DNA of 6,409 nt from Pararhodospirillum photometricum DSM 122 (GTDB lineage Bacteria; Pseudomonadota; Alphaproteobacteria; Rhodospirillales; Rhodospirillaceae): positions 2,405,511 through 2,411,919 of the forward strand of contig NC_017059.1 in NCBI RefSeq assembly GCF_000284415.1. Reading direction: 5' to 3'. Every line of letters starts with the position of its first letter. Positions within the stretch are counted from its first letter, which is position 1. A model generated the notes under the pieces. The model did no database searches and was not told the DNA's origin. It saw only the letters and a list, made by a program, of their open reading frames with translations. Below are positions 1-6,409 of this stretch, one piece after another. A program made the translations under genes and the position numbers.

Positions 1-24
1 TGTTCCACGCGTTCTGGACAGGCC

Positions 25-53
25 TTGCACCGAAAGGGCCGGACCTGTATAAC
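25..53 (+). promoter_or_regulatory. Probable sigma70 promoter for rpmI-rplT
   Basis: A -35-like TTGCAC (25-30) is separated by exactly 17 bases from a -10-like TATAAC (48-53, five of six consensus positions). Transcription would begin near position 60 and leave an untranslated leader of about 140 bases before rpmI. No end of an infC gene is visible in the first bases, so rpmI-rplT seems to have its own promoter here rather than depending only on read-through. This is a consensus match by eye, without start-site data. Confidence 0.55.
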
Positions 54-89
54 CCCTCGTCCCCAAGGAAATCCGGGCGGCACGGCGGT

Positions 90-112
90 GGGCTTTTGGG
101 TTGCCAAAGCCC
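90..112 (+). promoter_or_regulatory. Hairpin in the rpmI leader
   Basis: GGGCTTTTGG (90-99) pairs with CCAAAGCCC (104-112) around a GTTG loop, giving nine base pairs with one bulged U. No T-tract follows, so it is not an intrinsic terminator. In other bacteria rpmI-rplT operons are often controlled by L20 binding to leader RNA; whether this hairpin does that is inference only. The rest of 1-198 shows no gene. Confidence 0.35.
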
Positions 113-198
113 CGGGCATGCCTAGCCGTCCCTCCAGACCCTGCGCGGCCCGTCGATCGGCGGTCCCAACAGGATCGGCTCCAGAGAAGGAACCTGAA

Positions 199-396
199 AT
201 GCCCAAAATGAAGACCAAGAGCGCGGTGAAGAAGCGCTTCAGCCTCACCGGTACCGGCAAGGTCCGCGTCAAGGTCGGCTACAAGAGCCACCTGCTGTCC
301 AACAAGGGCACGAAGATGAAGCGCCAGGCGCGCGGCACCTTCATTCTGTGCGACGCCGACGAAAAGATCATCAAGAAGTACATGCCTTACGGTTGA
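199..396 (+). CDS. rpmI: 50S ribosomal protein L35
   Basis: Encodes a 65-residue basic protein, the usual L35 length; L35 is a small protein of the large ribosomal subunit. The N-terminus [14 protein letters not shown] and the segment TGTGKVRVK are typical of the family, as are the C-terminal RQARGT and the ending KKYMPYG. The start at 199 is chosen because family members begin with MPKMKTK and a GAAGGA ribosome binding site (186-191) lies seven bases upstream; an in-frame extension back to 25 reads as leader sequence without L35 similarity. rplT follows after 54 bases, the usual partner. The middle ([16 protein letters not shown]) differs from the more common version of this region but keeps its basic character. 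Confidence 0.96.
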   Translation: MPKMKTKSAVKKRFSLTGTGKVRVKVGYKSHLLSNKGTKMKRQARGTFILCDADEKIIKKYMPYG

Positions 397-450
397 GCCG
401 CTGGCTTGCTGTGATGATCTGACGACCCCGCGACAGAAGGAAGTTCTCGC

Positions 451-816
451 ATGTCCCGCGCGACAAACGCCAAAACCAATCACGCCCGCCACAAGAAAAT
501 TCTTGATCTGGCCAAGGGCTATCGTGGCCGTAACTCGACCAACTACCGCATTGCGATTGAAAAGGTCGAGAAGGGTCTGCAATACGCCTACCGCGACCGC
601 CGCAACAAGAAGCGCGAGTTCCGCGCCCTGTGGATCCAGCGTATCAACGCCGGCGCCCGCCTGCACGGCCTGACCTACAGCCGTTTCATGGACGGCCTCA
701 ACAAGGCCGGCATCGAGCTGGACCGCAAGATCCTGGCCGATCTCGCCGTGCGCGAGCCCGAGGCGTTTGCCGCCCTGGTCAGCCAAGCCCAAGCGGCGCT
801 CCAGGACGCGGCCTGA
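451..816 (+). CDS. rplT: 50S ribosomal protein L20
   Basis: Encodes a 121-residue L20, close to the usual 117-120. L20 binds 23S rRNA early in 50S assembly and in several bacteria represses its own operon. Recognisable blocks are [17 protein letters not shown] (about 11-27), the [19 protein letters not shown] block (about 45-63), RINAGAR, and the C-terminal globular part with [18 protein letters not shown] and ADLAV. The start has a strong AGAAGGAAG ribosome binding site (435-443) at good spacing. One oddity is that the very N-terminus reads [16 protein letters not shown], whereas most L20 proteins have VKRG and a basic or hydrophobic stretch there. Two strong hairpins follow the stop codon. 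Confidence 0.96.
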   Translation: MSRATNAKTNHARHKKILDLAKGYRGRNSTNYRIAIEKVEKGLQYAYRDRRNKKREFRALWIQRINAGARLHGLTYSRFMDGLNKAGIELDRKILADLAVREPEAFAALVSQAQAALQDAA

Positions 817-821
817 TGCCC

Positions 822-857
822 GGGCCCGCCCGACCCAGCGGTCGGGGATCCGGGCCC
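822..857 (+). promoter_or_regulatory. Strong hairpin just after rplT
   Basis: GGGCCCG (822-828) pairs with CGGGCCC (851-857), and CCCGACC (829-835) pairs with GGTCGGG (840-846). Together they make a 14-bp stem with a CAGC tetraloop and one 4-nt bulge (847-850). It begins five bases after the rplT stop. No T-tract follows, so it is more likely a 3'-end protecting, pausing or regulatory element than a terminator on its own. It could act with the terminator 20 bases further on. Confidence 0.6.
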
Positions 858-877
858 TGACGGCATATCGACAGGTG

Positions 878-921
878 AAAATGCGGGGGCCGCCGGCCGG
901 GCGGGACCCCGCATTTTTTTT
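878..921 (+). terminator. Intrinsic terminator or attenuator between rplT and pheS
   Basis: AAAATGCGGGG (878-888) pairs with CCCCGCATTTT (907-917), and an inner CCGCC/GGCGG stem (890-894 with 900-904) closes the top. The hairpin runs directly into eight T's (914-921). This is the best intrinsic terminator in the window. It lies 37 bases before pheS, and no promoter is evident between the two. Transcription of pheS-pheT therefore probably depends on partial read-through or on regulated attenuation, as known for pheST in enteric bacteria. Confidence 0.85.
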
Positions 922-958
922 GTTTTCCTCTTCGCGCGACCACTCCGGGACGAGACAC

Positions 959-2038
959 ATGGACACCCCCGACACCGACCTGCGCGCTTCCCTGCTCGCG
1001 GCCATCGCGGCCGCCGACTCCCTGGAGGCCCTGGAGGCGCTGCGCGTCTCTGCCCTGGGCAAGAAGGGGCAGGTCACTTCCTTGATGAAGACCCTGGGCG
1101 GCATGGACCCCGAGACCCGCAAGACCGCCGGTCAGGCCCTCAACGCCTTGAAAGACGAGATCGCCGCCGCCCTCGACGCCCGCAAGGCCACCTTGGCCGA
1201 TGCCGCCCTCTCTGAACGCCTCGCCCGCGAGCGCGTCGATGTGACCTTGGCGCCGCGCGACGAGCCCGACGGCGCCTTGCACCCCATCAGCCAGACCTGG
1301 GAAGAAGTGGTGGCCATCTTCGCCCAGATGGGCTTCGCGGTGGCCGAGGGCCCGGAGATCGAAGACGATTTCCATAACTTCACCGCCCTCAACTTCCCGC
1401 CCGGCCACCCGGCGCGCGATATGCACGATACCTTCTTCCTGCCCCGGCGGGCCGACGGCACCCGGCATCTGCTGCGCACCCATACCTCGCCGGTGCAGAT
1501 CCGCACCATGCTGGGCCAGAAGCCGCCGATCCGCATTCTGGCCCCGGGGCGCACCTATCGCTGCGACTCCGATATGACGCACACGCCGATGTTCCACCAG
1601 TTCGAAGGACTGGTGATCGACAAGGCCACCCACTTCGGCCACCTCAAGGGCTGCCTGTCCGAGTTCGTCGAGGCCTACTTCGAGGTCGAGGCGGTGCCCA
1701 TGCGCTTTCGCCCCAGCTTCTTCCCCTTCACCGAACCCTCGGCCGAGGTGGACATCGGCTGCTCGCGCAAGGGCGGCGAGCTGCGCATCGGTGCCGGCGA
1801 CGATTGGCTGGAAATCCTGGGCTGCGGCATGGTCCACCCCAACGTCCTGCGGGCCTGCGGCCTGGATCCCGAGGAATACCAGGGCTTTGCCTTCGGCATG
1901 GGCCTGGAGCGCATCGCCATGCTGAAATACGGCATCCCCGACCTGCGCACCTTCTTCGAGTCCGACCTGCGCTGGCTGCGCCACTACGGCTTCGCCTCGC
2001 TTGATGTTCCCACCGTGCAAGGAGGGCTGTCCCGATGA
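959..2038 (+). CDS. pheS: Phenylalanine--tRNA ligase alpha subunit
   Basis: Encodes a 359-residue PheS, the catalytic subunit of the cytoplasmic alpha2beta2 enzyme that activates phenylalanine with ATP and loads it on tRNA-Phe. Residues 1-95 are the helical N-terminal arm that contacts tRNA. The class II catalytic core follows, with HPI near 108, [10 protein letters not shown] (171-180), motif 2 around [17 protein letters not shown] (250-266) and motif 3 in [13 protein letters not shown] (309-321, with the conserved Arg at 318). The start at 959 matches the family N-terminus. Its ribosome binding site is weak (GGGA, 947-950). A longer in-frame reading would run back through the terminator stem and is rejected. 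The stop codon overlaps the pheT start in an ATGA, so the two subunits are translationally coupled. Confidence 0.97.
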   Translation: MDTPDTDLRASLLAAIAAADSLEALEALRVSALGKKGQVTSLMKTLGGMDPETRKTAGQALNALKDEIAAALDARKATLADAALSERLARERVDVTLAPRDEPDGALHPISQTWEEVVAIFAQMGFAVAEGPEIEDDFHNFTALNFPPGHPARDMHDTFFLPRRADGTRHLLRTHTSPVQIRTMLGQKPPIRILAPGRTYRCDSDMTHTPMFHQFEGLVIDKATHFGHLKGCLSEFVEAYFEVEAVPMRFRPSFFPFTEPSAEVDIGCSRKGGELRIGAGDDWLEILGCGMVHPNVLRACGLDPEEYQGFAFGMGLERIAMLKYGIPDLRTFFESDLRWLRHYGFASLDVPTVQGGLSR

Positions 2039-4635
2039 AGTTCACCCTTGGCTGGCTGCGCGAGCACCTGGAGACCGACGCCCCGGTCCAGGCGGTGGCC
2101 GAGCGCCTGACCGCCCTGGGCCTGGAGGTGGAAGGCGTCGAGGATCCCGCCGCGCCCCTCGCCCCCTTTGTGGTTGGCCATATTCTTGAGGCCGGCCCCC
2201 ATCCCGACGCCGACCGCCTCAAGCTCTGCAAAGTGGACTCGGGCACGGGGCTCCTGCAAATCGTCTGCGGCGCCCCCAACGCCCGCACCGGCCTCAAGGT
2301 CGCCCTCGCTTTGCCCGGCACCGTCATCCCGGCCACCGGCGACAAGCTCAAGACCGGCAAGATCCGGGGCATCGAAAGCCAGGGCATGATGTGCTCGACC
2401 CGGGAGCTGGGTCTTGGCGACGAACACGGCGGCATTTTGGAACTGCCCCTGGACGCCCCCACCGGCGCGCCGTTGCTCTCGGTGCTGGCCGTCGATCCCG
2501 TCATCGAGATCGCCGTTACCCCCAACCGCGCCGATGCCCTGGGCGTGCGCGGCATCGCCCGCGATCTGGCGGCCAGCGGCCTTGGCCGGCTCAAGCCCGA
2601 CCCGGTCCAGCCGATCCCCGGGCGCTTTCCTTGCCCGATCGGCGTCACCATCGCCGCGGACACCCAAGAAAGCGGCGGCTGCTCGATGTTCGTTGGCCGC
2701 CTGATTCGCGGCGTGCGTAATGGCGAAAGCCCGGACTGGCTCAAGGCCCGGCTCACCGCCGTTGGCCTGCGCCCGATCAGCGCCTTGGTGGACATCACCA
2801 ACCTGATCTCGCTCGACCGCGCCCGCCCGCTGCACGTCTTCGACGCCGACCGCCTCCACGGCGGCATCACCGCCCGCTTTGGTCGCGAGGGCGAGGAGGT
2901 TCTGGCTCTGGATGGTGAGACCTACCGCCTGTCGCCCTCCATGGTGGTCATCGCCGATGACGCCCACGCGCTCGGCATCGCCGGCGTCATGGGCGGCGAA
3001 GGCAGCGGCTGCACCGCCGAAACCGTCAACGTCTTCGTCGAGTCGGCCTATTTCGCCCCCGAGCGCATCGCCGCCACCGGCCGCGCCCTGGGCCTGGACT
3101 CGGATGCGCGCTACCGCTTCGAGCGCGGTGTGGATCCCGAAAGCGCCGTGATGGGCGCCGAGCTGGCCACCCGCCTGATCCTCGATCTGTGCGGCGGCGA
3201 GCCCTCCGACCTCGTCATCGCCGGCGCTCCCCCGGCCTGGACCCGCACCATCGCCCTGCGTCCCGAACGCGTCGGCCGCCTGGGCGGCGTCGAGATTGCC
3301 CGCTCGGCCATGGTTCGTATGCTCGAAGCCCTGGGCTGCACCGTCGAAGACCAGGGCACCCCGGTACTGGCCGTGTCGCCGCCGTCCTGGCGCATCGACC
3401 TCCACGGCGAACACGATCTGGTGGAAGAAGTGATCCGCCTGCATGGCTTCGACGCCGTGCCGGCCGTTCCGTTGCCCCGCCCGGTCCAGCCGCGCCCGGT
3501 CCTCACCGCCGCCCAGCGCCGCACCCTGGCGGTCAAGCGCCGCCTCGCCACCCGGGGGCTCTACGAAGCCGTCACGTGGTCCTTCCTGCCCGCCGCCTGG
3601 GCCGAGGCCTTTGGCGGCGGCCAAGAGGCCCTGCGCCTCGCCAACCCGATCAGCGCCGACCTTGATGTCATGCGCCCCTCGGGCCTGCCCAACCTGATCG
3701 CCGCCATCGGCCGCAACGCCGCACGCGGCACCCCCGACCTCGGCCTGTTCGAGATCGGCCCGCGCTTCCATGGCGGGGAACCGGGCGAGCAGACCCTGGT
3801 CGCGGCTGTCGTGCGCGGCGGCAACCGCGTCGGGCGCCACTGGAGCGGCCCAGCCCGTCCCGTGGACGCCTTCGACGCCAAGGCCGACGTCCTGGCCGCC
3901 CTCGACGCGGCCGGCGTGCCGGTGGGCAACCTCCAGGTCACGACCGACGCCCCGGTGTGGTTCCACCCGGGCCGCTCCGGCCAACTGCGCCTGGGCCCCA
4001 AGGTTCTGGCCACCTTCGGCGAGGTCCACCCCAAGGTTCTTGAGATCTTGGATGTCAAAGGCCCAGTGGTCGGCGCCGAAATCGACCTAGACGCCCTGCC
4101 CCTGCCCAAGGCCCGGCCCACCCGGACCCGCCCGGCCCTGACTCTGTCCCCGTTCCAGCCCCTGGGCCGCGACTTCGCCTTCGTCGTGGACGCCACCGTC
4201 CCCGCCGACGCCGTTGTCCGCGCCGCCCGCGCTGCCGACAAGGCCCTGATCGTCGATGCCCGCCTGTTCGACGTGTATCAGGGCGACCGTCTGGAAGCCG
4301 GCAAGAAGTCCTTGGCTCTGGCTGTGACGTTGCAGCCCACGGACCATACCTTGTCGGATGCCGAGATTGAGGCCGTTTCGACCAAGATTCACAACTCTAA
4401 TTTGCTTGTCACCCGAGGGCAGGCCGTGCGCCGGGGCCAGGAAATCGCCCGCGTTGGGGCAACGGGGGGAGTGGCCCGACCCCAGTTGCATTTCGAAGTG
4501 CGCAAAAATGGCAAGCCCGTCGATCCCATGCCCTACCTGCGCGGCCAAAAAGTAGCCATGCTGGGCAGCTTTTTGAGACTCCCAAAGGAACGAGGGGTCT
4601 GGGGAGGCCGCGCCTCCCCAGTCTTGCTTTTTTGA
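2035..4635 (+). CDS. pheT: Phenylalanine--tRNA ligase beta subunit with an abnormal C-terminus
   Basis: Encodes an 866-residue PheT, the beta subunit that edits mischarged tyrosine and binds tRNA; relatives are about 795-810 residues. Domains in order: N-terminal segment; OB-fold tRNA-binding domain (about 45-155, with [14 protein letters not shown] and [11 protein letters not shown]); B3/B4 editing domain (about 210-390, with LVDITNLI and HVFDADRL); B5 domain (about 408-480, with [21 protein letters not shown]); catalytic-like B6/B7 module (about 490-690, with RPSGLPNLI); and the FDX-ACB anticodon-binding domain from about 704 ([27 protein letters not shown], and [14 protein letters not shown] ending at 785). 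The usual final dozen or so residues of this domain are absent. From 786 the frame continues into an unrelated tail, annotated separately. Translation starts in an ATGA overlap with pheS, with AAGGAGGG (2019-2026) eight bases upstream. The body is certainly pheT; the natural end of the protein is in doubt. Confidence 0.95.
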   Translation: MKFTLGWLREHLETDAPVQAVAERLTALGLEVEGVEDPAAPLAPFVVGHILEAGPHPDADRLKLCKVDSGTGLLQIVCGAPNARTGLKVALALPGTVIPATGDKLKTGKIRGIESQGMMCSTRELGLGDEHGGILELPLDAPTGAPLLSVLAVDPVIEIAVTPNRADALGVRGIARDLAASGLGRLKPDPVQPIPGRFPCPIGVTIAADTQESGGCSMFVGRLIRGVRNGESPDWLKARLTAVGLRPISALVDITNLISLDRARPLHVFDADRLHGGITARFGREGEEVLALDGETYRLSPSMVVIADDAHALGIAGVMGGEGSGCTAETVNVFVESAYFAPERIAATGRALGLDSDARYRFERGVDPESAVMGAELATRLILDLCGGEPSDLVIAGAPPAWTRTIALRPERVGRLGGVEIARSAMVRMLEALGCTVEDQGTPVLAVSPPSWRIDLHGEHDLVEEVIRLHGFDAVPAVPLPRPVQPRPVLTAAQRRTLAVKRRLATRGLYEAVTWSFLPAAWAEAFGGGQEALRLANPISADLDVMRPSGLPNLIAAIGRNAARGTPDLGLFEIGPRFHGGEPGEQTLVAAVVRGGNRVGRHWSGPARPVDAFDAKADVLAALDAAGVPVGNLQVTTDAPVWFHPGRSGQLRLGPKVLATFGEVHPKVLEILDVKGPVVGAEIDLDALPLPKARPTRTRPALTLSPFQPLGRDFAFVVDATVPADAVVRAARAADKALIVDARLFDVYQGDRLEAGKKSLALAVTLQPTDHTLSDAEIEAVSTKIHNSNLLVTRGQAVRRGQEIARVGATGGVARPQLHFEVRKNGKPVDPMPYLRGQKVAMLGSFLRLPKERGVWGGRASPVLLF
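4390..4539 (+). pseudogene. NlpD/LytM (M23 family) C-terminal fragment fused in frame to pheT
   Basis: Codons 786-835 of the pheT reading frame resemble the last part of a LytM/M23 peptidase domain of the NlpD type. They read [11 protein letters not shown], then [27 protein letters not shown] and a final PVDPMPYL, in the order found at the end of NlpD-like proteins. Only about 50 residues are present. The upstream M23 strands, the signal peptide and the LysM part are missing, so it cannot be a working cell-wall protein. The PQLHFE form, with Gln where active M23 enzymes have the first His of HxH, is that of catalytically inactive NlpD-type activators. Codon choice here and downstream (TCT, AAT, CGA, GCA, GTA, AGA) is less GC-biased than in the pheT body. 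It is probably a remnant carried in by recombination, or else an assembly chimera. Confidence 0.75.
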
Positions 4636-4673
4636 AGCGAAGGCCGGGGAGGCGCGGCCTCCCCAGACCCCTC
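4592..4673. repeat. Long inverted repeat, 28-bp perfect arms
   Basis: The left arm (4592-4619) and right arm (4646-4673) are exact reverse complements over 28 bases and are separated by 26 bases. Each arm contains its own near-palindrome, GGGGAGGC-CGC-GCCTCCCC on the left (4601-4619), so the region can fold as one long cruciform or as two separate hairpins. The form is like REP/BIME-type intergenic repeats. The left arm lies inside the pheT reading frame and encodes part of the odd final residues (VWGGRASP); the stop codon falls in the spacer. A run of six T's (4628-4633) eight bases after the first small hairpin could also give intrinsic termination of pheST transcripts. Confidence 0.85.
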
Positions 4674-4685
4674 ACGTCTCTTTTC

Positions 4686-4715
4686 TTGACCTGATCCAGA
4701 GGACGGCCCTATCAC
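4686..4715 (+). promoter_or_regulatory. Possible sigma70 promoter for serC-serA
   Basis: TTGACC (4686-4691, five of six -35 positions) is followed after 18 bases by TATCAC (4710-4715, four of six -10 positions). It lies directly downstream of the inverted repeat that ends the pheT unit, the expected place for a new promoter. Transcription would start near 4722. This is a consensus match only. Confidence 0.4.
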
Positions 4716-4739
4716 TGCGACGGGCCACGATCCCCCAAC

Positions 4740-4765
4740 GGGTCGCGACCCTTCTGTGAGGAAGG
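4740..4765 (+). promoter_or_regulatory. Structured serC leader covering the ribosome binding site
   Basis: A perfect 12-bp palindrome GGGTCGCGACCC (4740-4751) can fold as a small hairpin. Overlapping it by two bases, CCTTC (4750-4754) can pair with GAAGG (4761-4765) around a TGTGAG loop. The GAAGG is part of the purine-rich ribosome binding site of serC (GGAAGGGAG, 4760-4768). The two full hairpins cannot form together, so the leader could switch between an open and a closed ribosome binding site. A conserved 'serC' RNA motif is known upstream of serC-serA operons in alphaproteobacteria; this may be a version of it, but I could not align it to the consensus. Confidence 0.4.
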
Positions 4766-4777
4766 GAGTCCTTATCC

Positions 4778-5950
4778 ATGTCCGACGTGCAGAAGCCGGC
4801 CCAGCGGCCGGCCAATCCGAACTTTTCCTCGGGCCCGTGCGCCAAGCGTCCCGGCTGGACGCCGGCGGCGCTGGCCAACGCCCTGGTGGGCCGCTCGCAC
4901 CGCGCCAAGCCCGGCAAAGCCCGGCTGGCCGAGGTGCTGACCCTGAGCCGCACCCTGCTGGGGCTGCCGGCTGACTATCGCATCGCTATCGTCGCCGCCT
5001 CCGATACGGGTGCGGTCGAAATGGCCCTGTGGTCCCTGCTGGGTCCGCGCGGCGTGGACATGCTGGCCTGGGAAAGCTTCGGCTCCGGCTGGGTGACCGA
5101 TGTGGTCAAGCAACTCAAGCTGCCGGACGTGCGCAAGTTCGAGGCTCCCTACGGTGCGTTGCCCGACCTCTCCCAGGTCGATTGCGACCGCGACGTGGTC
5201 TTTACCTGGAACGGCACGACCTCGGGCGTGTGCGTGCCCAATGGCGACTGGATCAAGAGCGATCGCGCCGGCCTCACGATTTGTGACGCCACCTCGGCCG
5301 CGTTCGCCATGGACCTGCCCTGGGACAAGCTCGACGTGGTGACCTACTCCTGGCAGAAGGTCCTGGGCGGCGAGGCGCAGCACGGCATTTTGATTCTGTC
5401 GCCGCGCGCCGTCGAGCGCCTGGAGAGCTACACCCCGGCGTGGCCCATGCCCAAGCTGTTCCGCATGACCAAGGGCGGCAAGCTGGTGGAAGGAATCTTC
5501 CAGGGCGAGACCATCAACACGCCGTCCATGCTGGTGGTTGAGGACGCCCTCGACGGCCTTAAGTGGGCCGAGCAGGTTGGCGGGCTCAAGGGCTTGATCG
5601 AACGCACCCAGGCCAACTTGGCCGTGGTGTCCGAGTGGGTGGCGCGCACGCCGTGGGTGGACTTCCTGGCCAAGGACGCGGCCTTCCGCTCCTCCACCTC
5701 CATCTGCCTGACGGTGGTTGCCGACTGGTTCACCCAGTTGTCGGCCGACGATCAGGCCAAGGCGGCCAAGCGCATCGTCTCCTTGCTTGATGCCGAGGGC
5801 GTGGCCTACGACATCGGCGCTTACCGCGACGCGCCGGCCGGTCTGCGTCTGTGGGGCGGCGCCACCGTTGAGACCAGCGACATGGCGGCCTTGCTGCCCT
5901 GGCTCGACTGGGCCGAGGCCACCGTTCGCGCCGAGTTCGCCAAGGCTTAA
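4778..5950 (+). CDS. serC: Phosphoserine aminotransferase
   Basis: Encodes a 390-residue PLP-dependent aminotransferase of class V (fold type I). It converts 3-phosphohydroxypyruvate and glutamate to O-phosphoserine and 2-oxoglutarate, the second step of serine synthesis, in the cytoplasm. The start region [15 protein letters not shown] is the phosphate-binding opening typical of SerC. ICDATSA (168-174) holds the Asp that contacts the PLP ring nitrogen (D170). [13 protein letters not shown] (191-203) carries the PLP lysine at K194, and ETINTPSML follows. The long form with [13 protein letters not shown] matches the alphaproteobacterial/Methanosarcina-type subfamily rather than the E. coli type. 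The start has a GGAAGGGAG ribosome binding site at 4760-4768. serA follows 74 bases later, which supports the assignment. Confidence 0.95.
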   Translation: MSDVQKPAQRPANPNFSSGPCAKRPGWTPAALANALVGRSHRAKPGKARLAEVLTLSRTLLGLPADYRIAIVAASDTGAVEMALWSLLGPRGVDMLAWESFGSGWVTDVVKQLKLPDVRKFEAPYGALPDLSQVDCDRDVVFTWNGTTSGVCVPNGDWIKSDRAGLTICDATSAAFAMDLPWDKLDVVTYSWQKVLGGEAQHGILILSPRAVERLESYTPAWPMPKLFRMTKGGKLVEGIFQGETINTPSMLVVEDALDGLKWAEQVGGLKGLIERTQANLAVVSEWVARTPWVDFLAKDAAFRSSTSICLTVVADWFTQLSADDQAKAAKRIVSLLDAEGVAYDIGAYRDAPAGLRLWGGATVETSDMAALLPWLDWAEATVRAEFAKA

Positions 5951-5961
5951 GGCCATCCGGG

Positions 5962-5990
5962 GGATCCGGCGGGACTTCCCGGCCGGATCC
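5962..5990 (+). promoter_or_regulatory. Hairpin between serC and serA
   Basis: GGATCCGGC (5962-5970) pairs with GCCGGATCC (5982-5990). The stem is extended inward by GGG/CCC (5971-5973 with 5978-5980) past one bulged G, and closes on an ACTT loop. That is 12 base pairs of GC-rich stem. No T-tract follows, so full termination is unlikely. An RNA-processing or stability element that sets the serC to serA ratio is more plausible, but this is inference. Confidence 0.55.
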
Positions 5991-6024
5991 TCGCTTGCCT
6001 AATCGTCACGAGGAGGAGGGGCGC

Positions 6025-6409
6025 ATGCCCAAGGTTCTGGTCAGCGACAAGCTGAGCCCGACCGCGGTGGGGATTTTTACCGATCGCGGCATCGACGTTG
6101 ACGTCAAGATTGGCCTGAAGCCCGACGAACTGATTTCGATTATTGGCAATTACGATGGCCTCGCCATCCGCTCCGAGACCAAGGTCACGGCCCAGGTCCT
6201 CGAAGCCGCGACCAACTTGAAGGTGGTCGGTCGCGCCGGCATCGGCGTGGACAACGTGGATATCCCCGCCGCCACCCAGCGCGGCGTCGTGGTGATGAAC
6301 ACGCCCTACGGCAACGCCATCACCACCGCCGAGCACACCATCGCCATGATGTTTGCGCTCGCCCGCCAGATTCCCCAGGCCAATGCCTCCACCCACGCCG
6401 GCAAGTGGG
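6025..6409 (+). CDS. serA: D-3-phosphoglycerate dehydrogenase (5' part, cut by window end)
   Basis: The first 128 codons of SerA, which oxidises 3-phosphoglycerate to 3-phosphohydroxypyruvate with NAD, the first committed step of serine synthesis; its product is the substrate of the upstream SerC. Visible features are the N-terminal [29 protein letters not shown] (44-54), [18 protein letters not shown] (67-84) and [18 protein letters not shown] (92-109), all typical of the family's substrate-binding domain. The window ends at HAGKW, just before the expected GxGxxG NAD-binding motif, so the cofactor and ACT domains cannot be judged. A near-ideal AGGAGG (6011-6016) lies eight bases before the start. 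Co-directional with serC, very likely one operon. Confidence 0.95.
   Translation, partial: MPKVLVSDKLSPTAVGIFTDRGIDVDVKIGLKPDELISIIGNYDGLAIRSETKVTAQVLEAATNLKVVGRAGIGVDNVDIPAATQRGVVVMNTPYGNAITTAEHTIAMMFALARQIPQANASTHAGKW

Noticed and set aside
25..198. In-frame N-terminal extension of rpmI.
   Set aside because: The extension overlaps the promoter, has no L35 similarity, and the start at 199 has a good ribosome binding site and the family-typical MPKMKTK start.
816..860. Small frame starting in an overlap with the rplT stop, encoding 14 residues rich in Pro, Gly and Arg.
   Set aside because: No Phe codons, no separate ribosome binding site, and its sequence is explained by the 822-857 hairpin stem.
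767..958. In-frame N-terminal extension of pheS, including an ATG at 881 and a stretch with three Phe codons over the T-tract.
   Set aside because: The extension runs through the terminator stem. The Phe codons are simply the T-tract read in frame and lie after the hairpin, so they cannot serve as an attenuation leader peptide. PheS similarity begins at 959.
1984..4029. Very long open frame on the - strand opposite pheT, and similar ones opposite pheS (779-2020) and serC (4772-5956).
   Set aside because: In GC-rich coding DNA with G/C at third positions, the opposite strand often lacks stop codons. The translations are low-complexity, rich in G, A, R and Q, and show no family motifs, while the + strand genes are clearly recognised.
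4636..4777. Possible remnant of a further gene between pheT and serC.
   Set aside because: After the right arm of the inverted repeat only promoter-like and leader sequence is seen. No frame here shows recognisable protein similarity.
1..6409. CRISPR array, tRNA, insertion sequence, prophage or defence system.
   Set aside because: No regularly spaced direct repeats, no tRNA cloverleaf and no transposase or phage-like frame were found by eye. Apart from the pheT end, the window is ordinary housekeeping sequence.

Overview
This is a GC-rich window with strong G/C preference at third codon positions, read entirely on the + strand. It looks like an alphaproteobacterium of the Rhodospirillales/Rhodospirillum type. 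That placement rests on the alphaproteobacterial-style SerC, the style of L20, PheS and PheT, and the GC-rich intergenic palindromes; it is an inference, not a database match.

Layout: (1) 1-198 holds a good sigma70-type promoter and a leader with a hairpin. (2) rpmI (L35) and rplT (L20) form a short ribosomal protein operon. (3) 817-958 holds two strong hairpins in tandem, the second an intrinsic terminator with eight T's, placed just before pheS. (4) pheS and pheT encode the alpha and beta subunits of phenylalanyl-tRNA synthetase and overlap by ATGA. (5) After pheT come a long inverted repeat and a probable promoter with a structured leader. (6) serC and the first 128 codons of serA follow, a serine biosynthesis operon that runs off the window end.

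How the genes work together: the first four genes serve translation (two 50S proteins and the enzyme that charges tRNA-Phe), in the rpmI-rplT-pheS-pheT order common in bacteria. SerA oxidises 3-phosphoglycerate and SerC transaminates the product to phosphoserine.

The most unusual point is the 3' end of pheT. The anticodon-binding (FDX-ACB) domain reads normally up to about residue 785. The expected last dozen or so residues are then replaced, in frame, by about 50 residues that closely resemble the C-terminus of a LytM/M23 (NlpD-type) cell-wall protein, followed by about 31 residues partly encoded by an intergenic palindromic repeat. This is either a real recombination that made a chimeric synthetase subunit or an assembly error. 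Other points of interest are the terminator without a visible leader peptide before pheS, and a leader before serC whose two hairpins compete and one of which covers the ribosome binding site.
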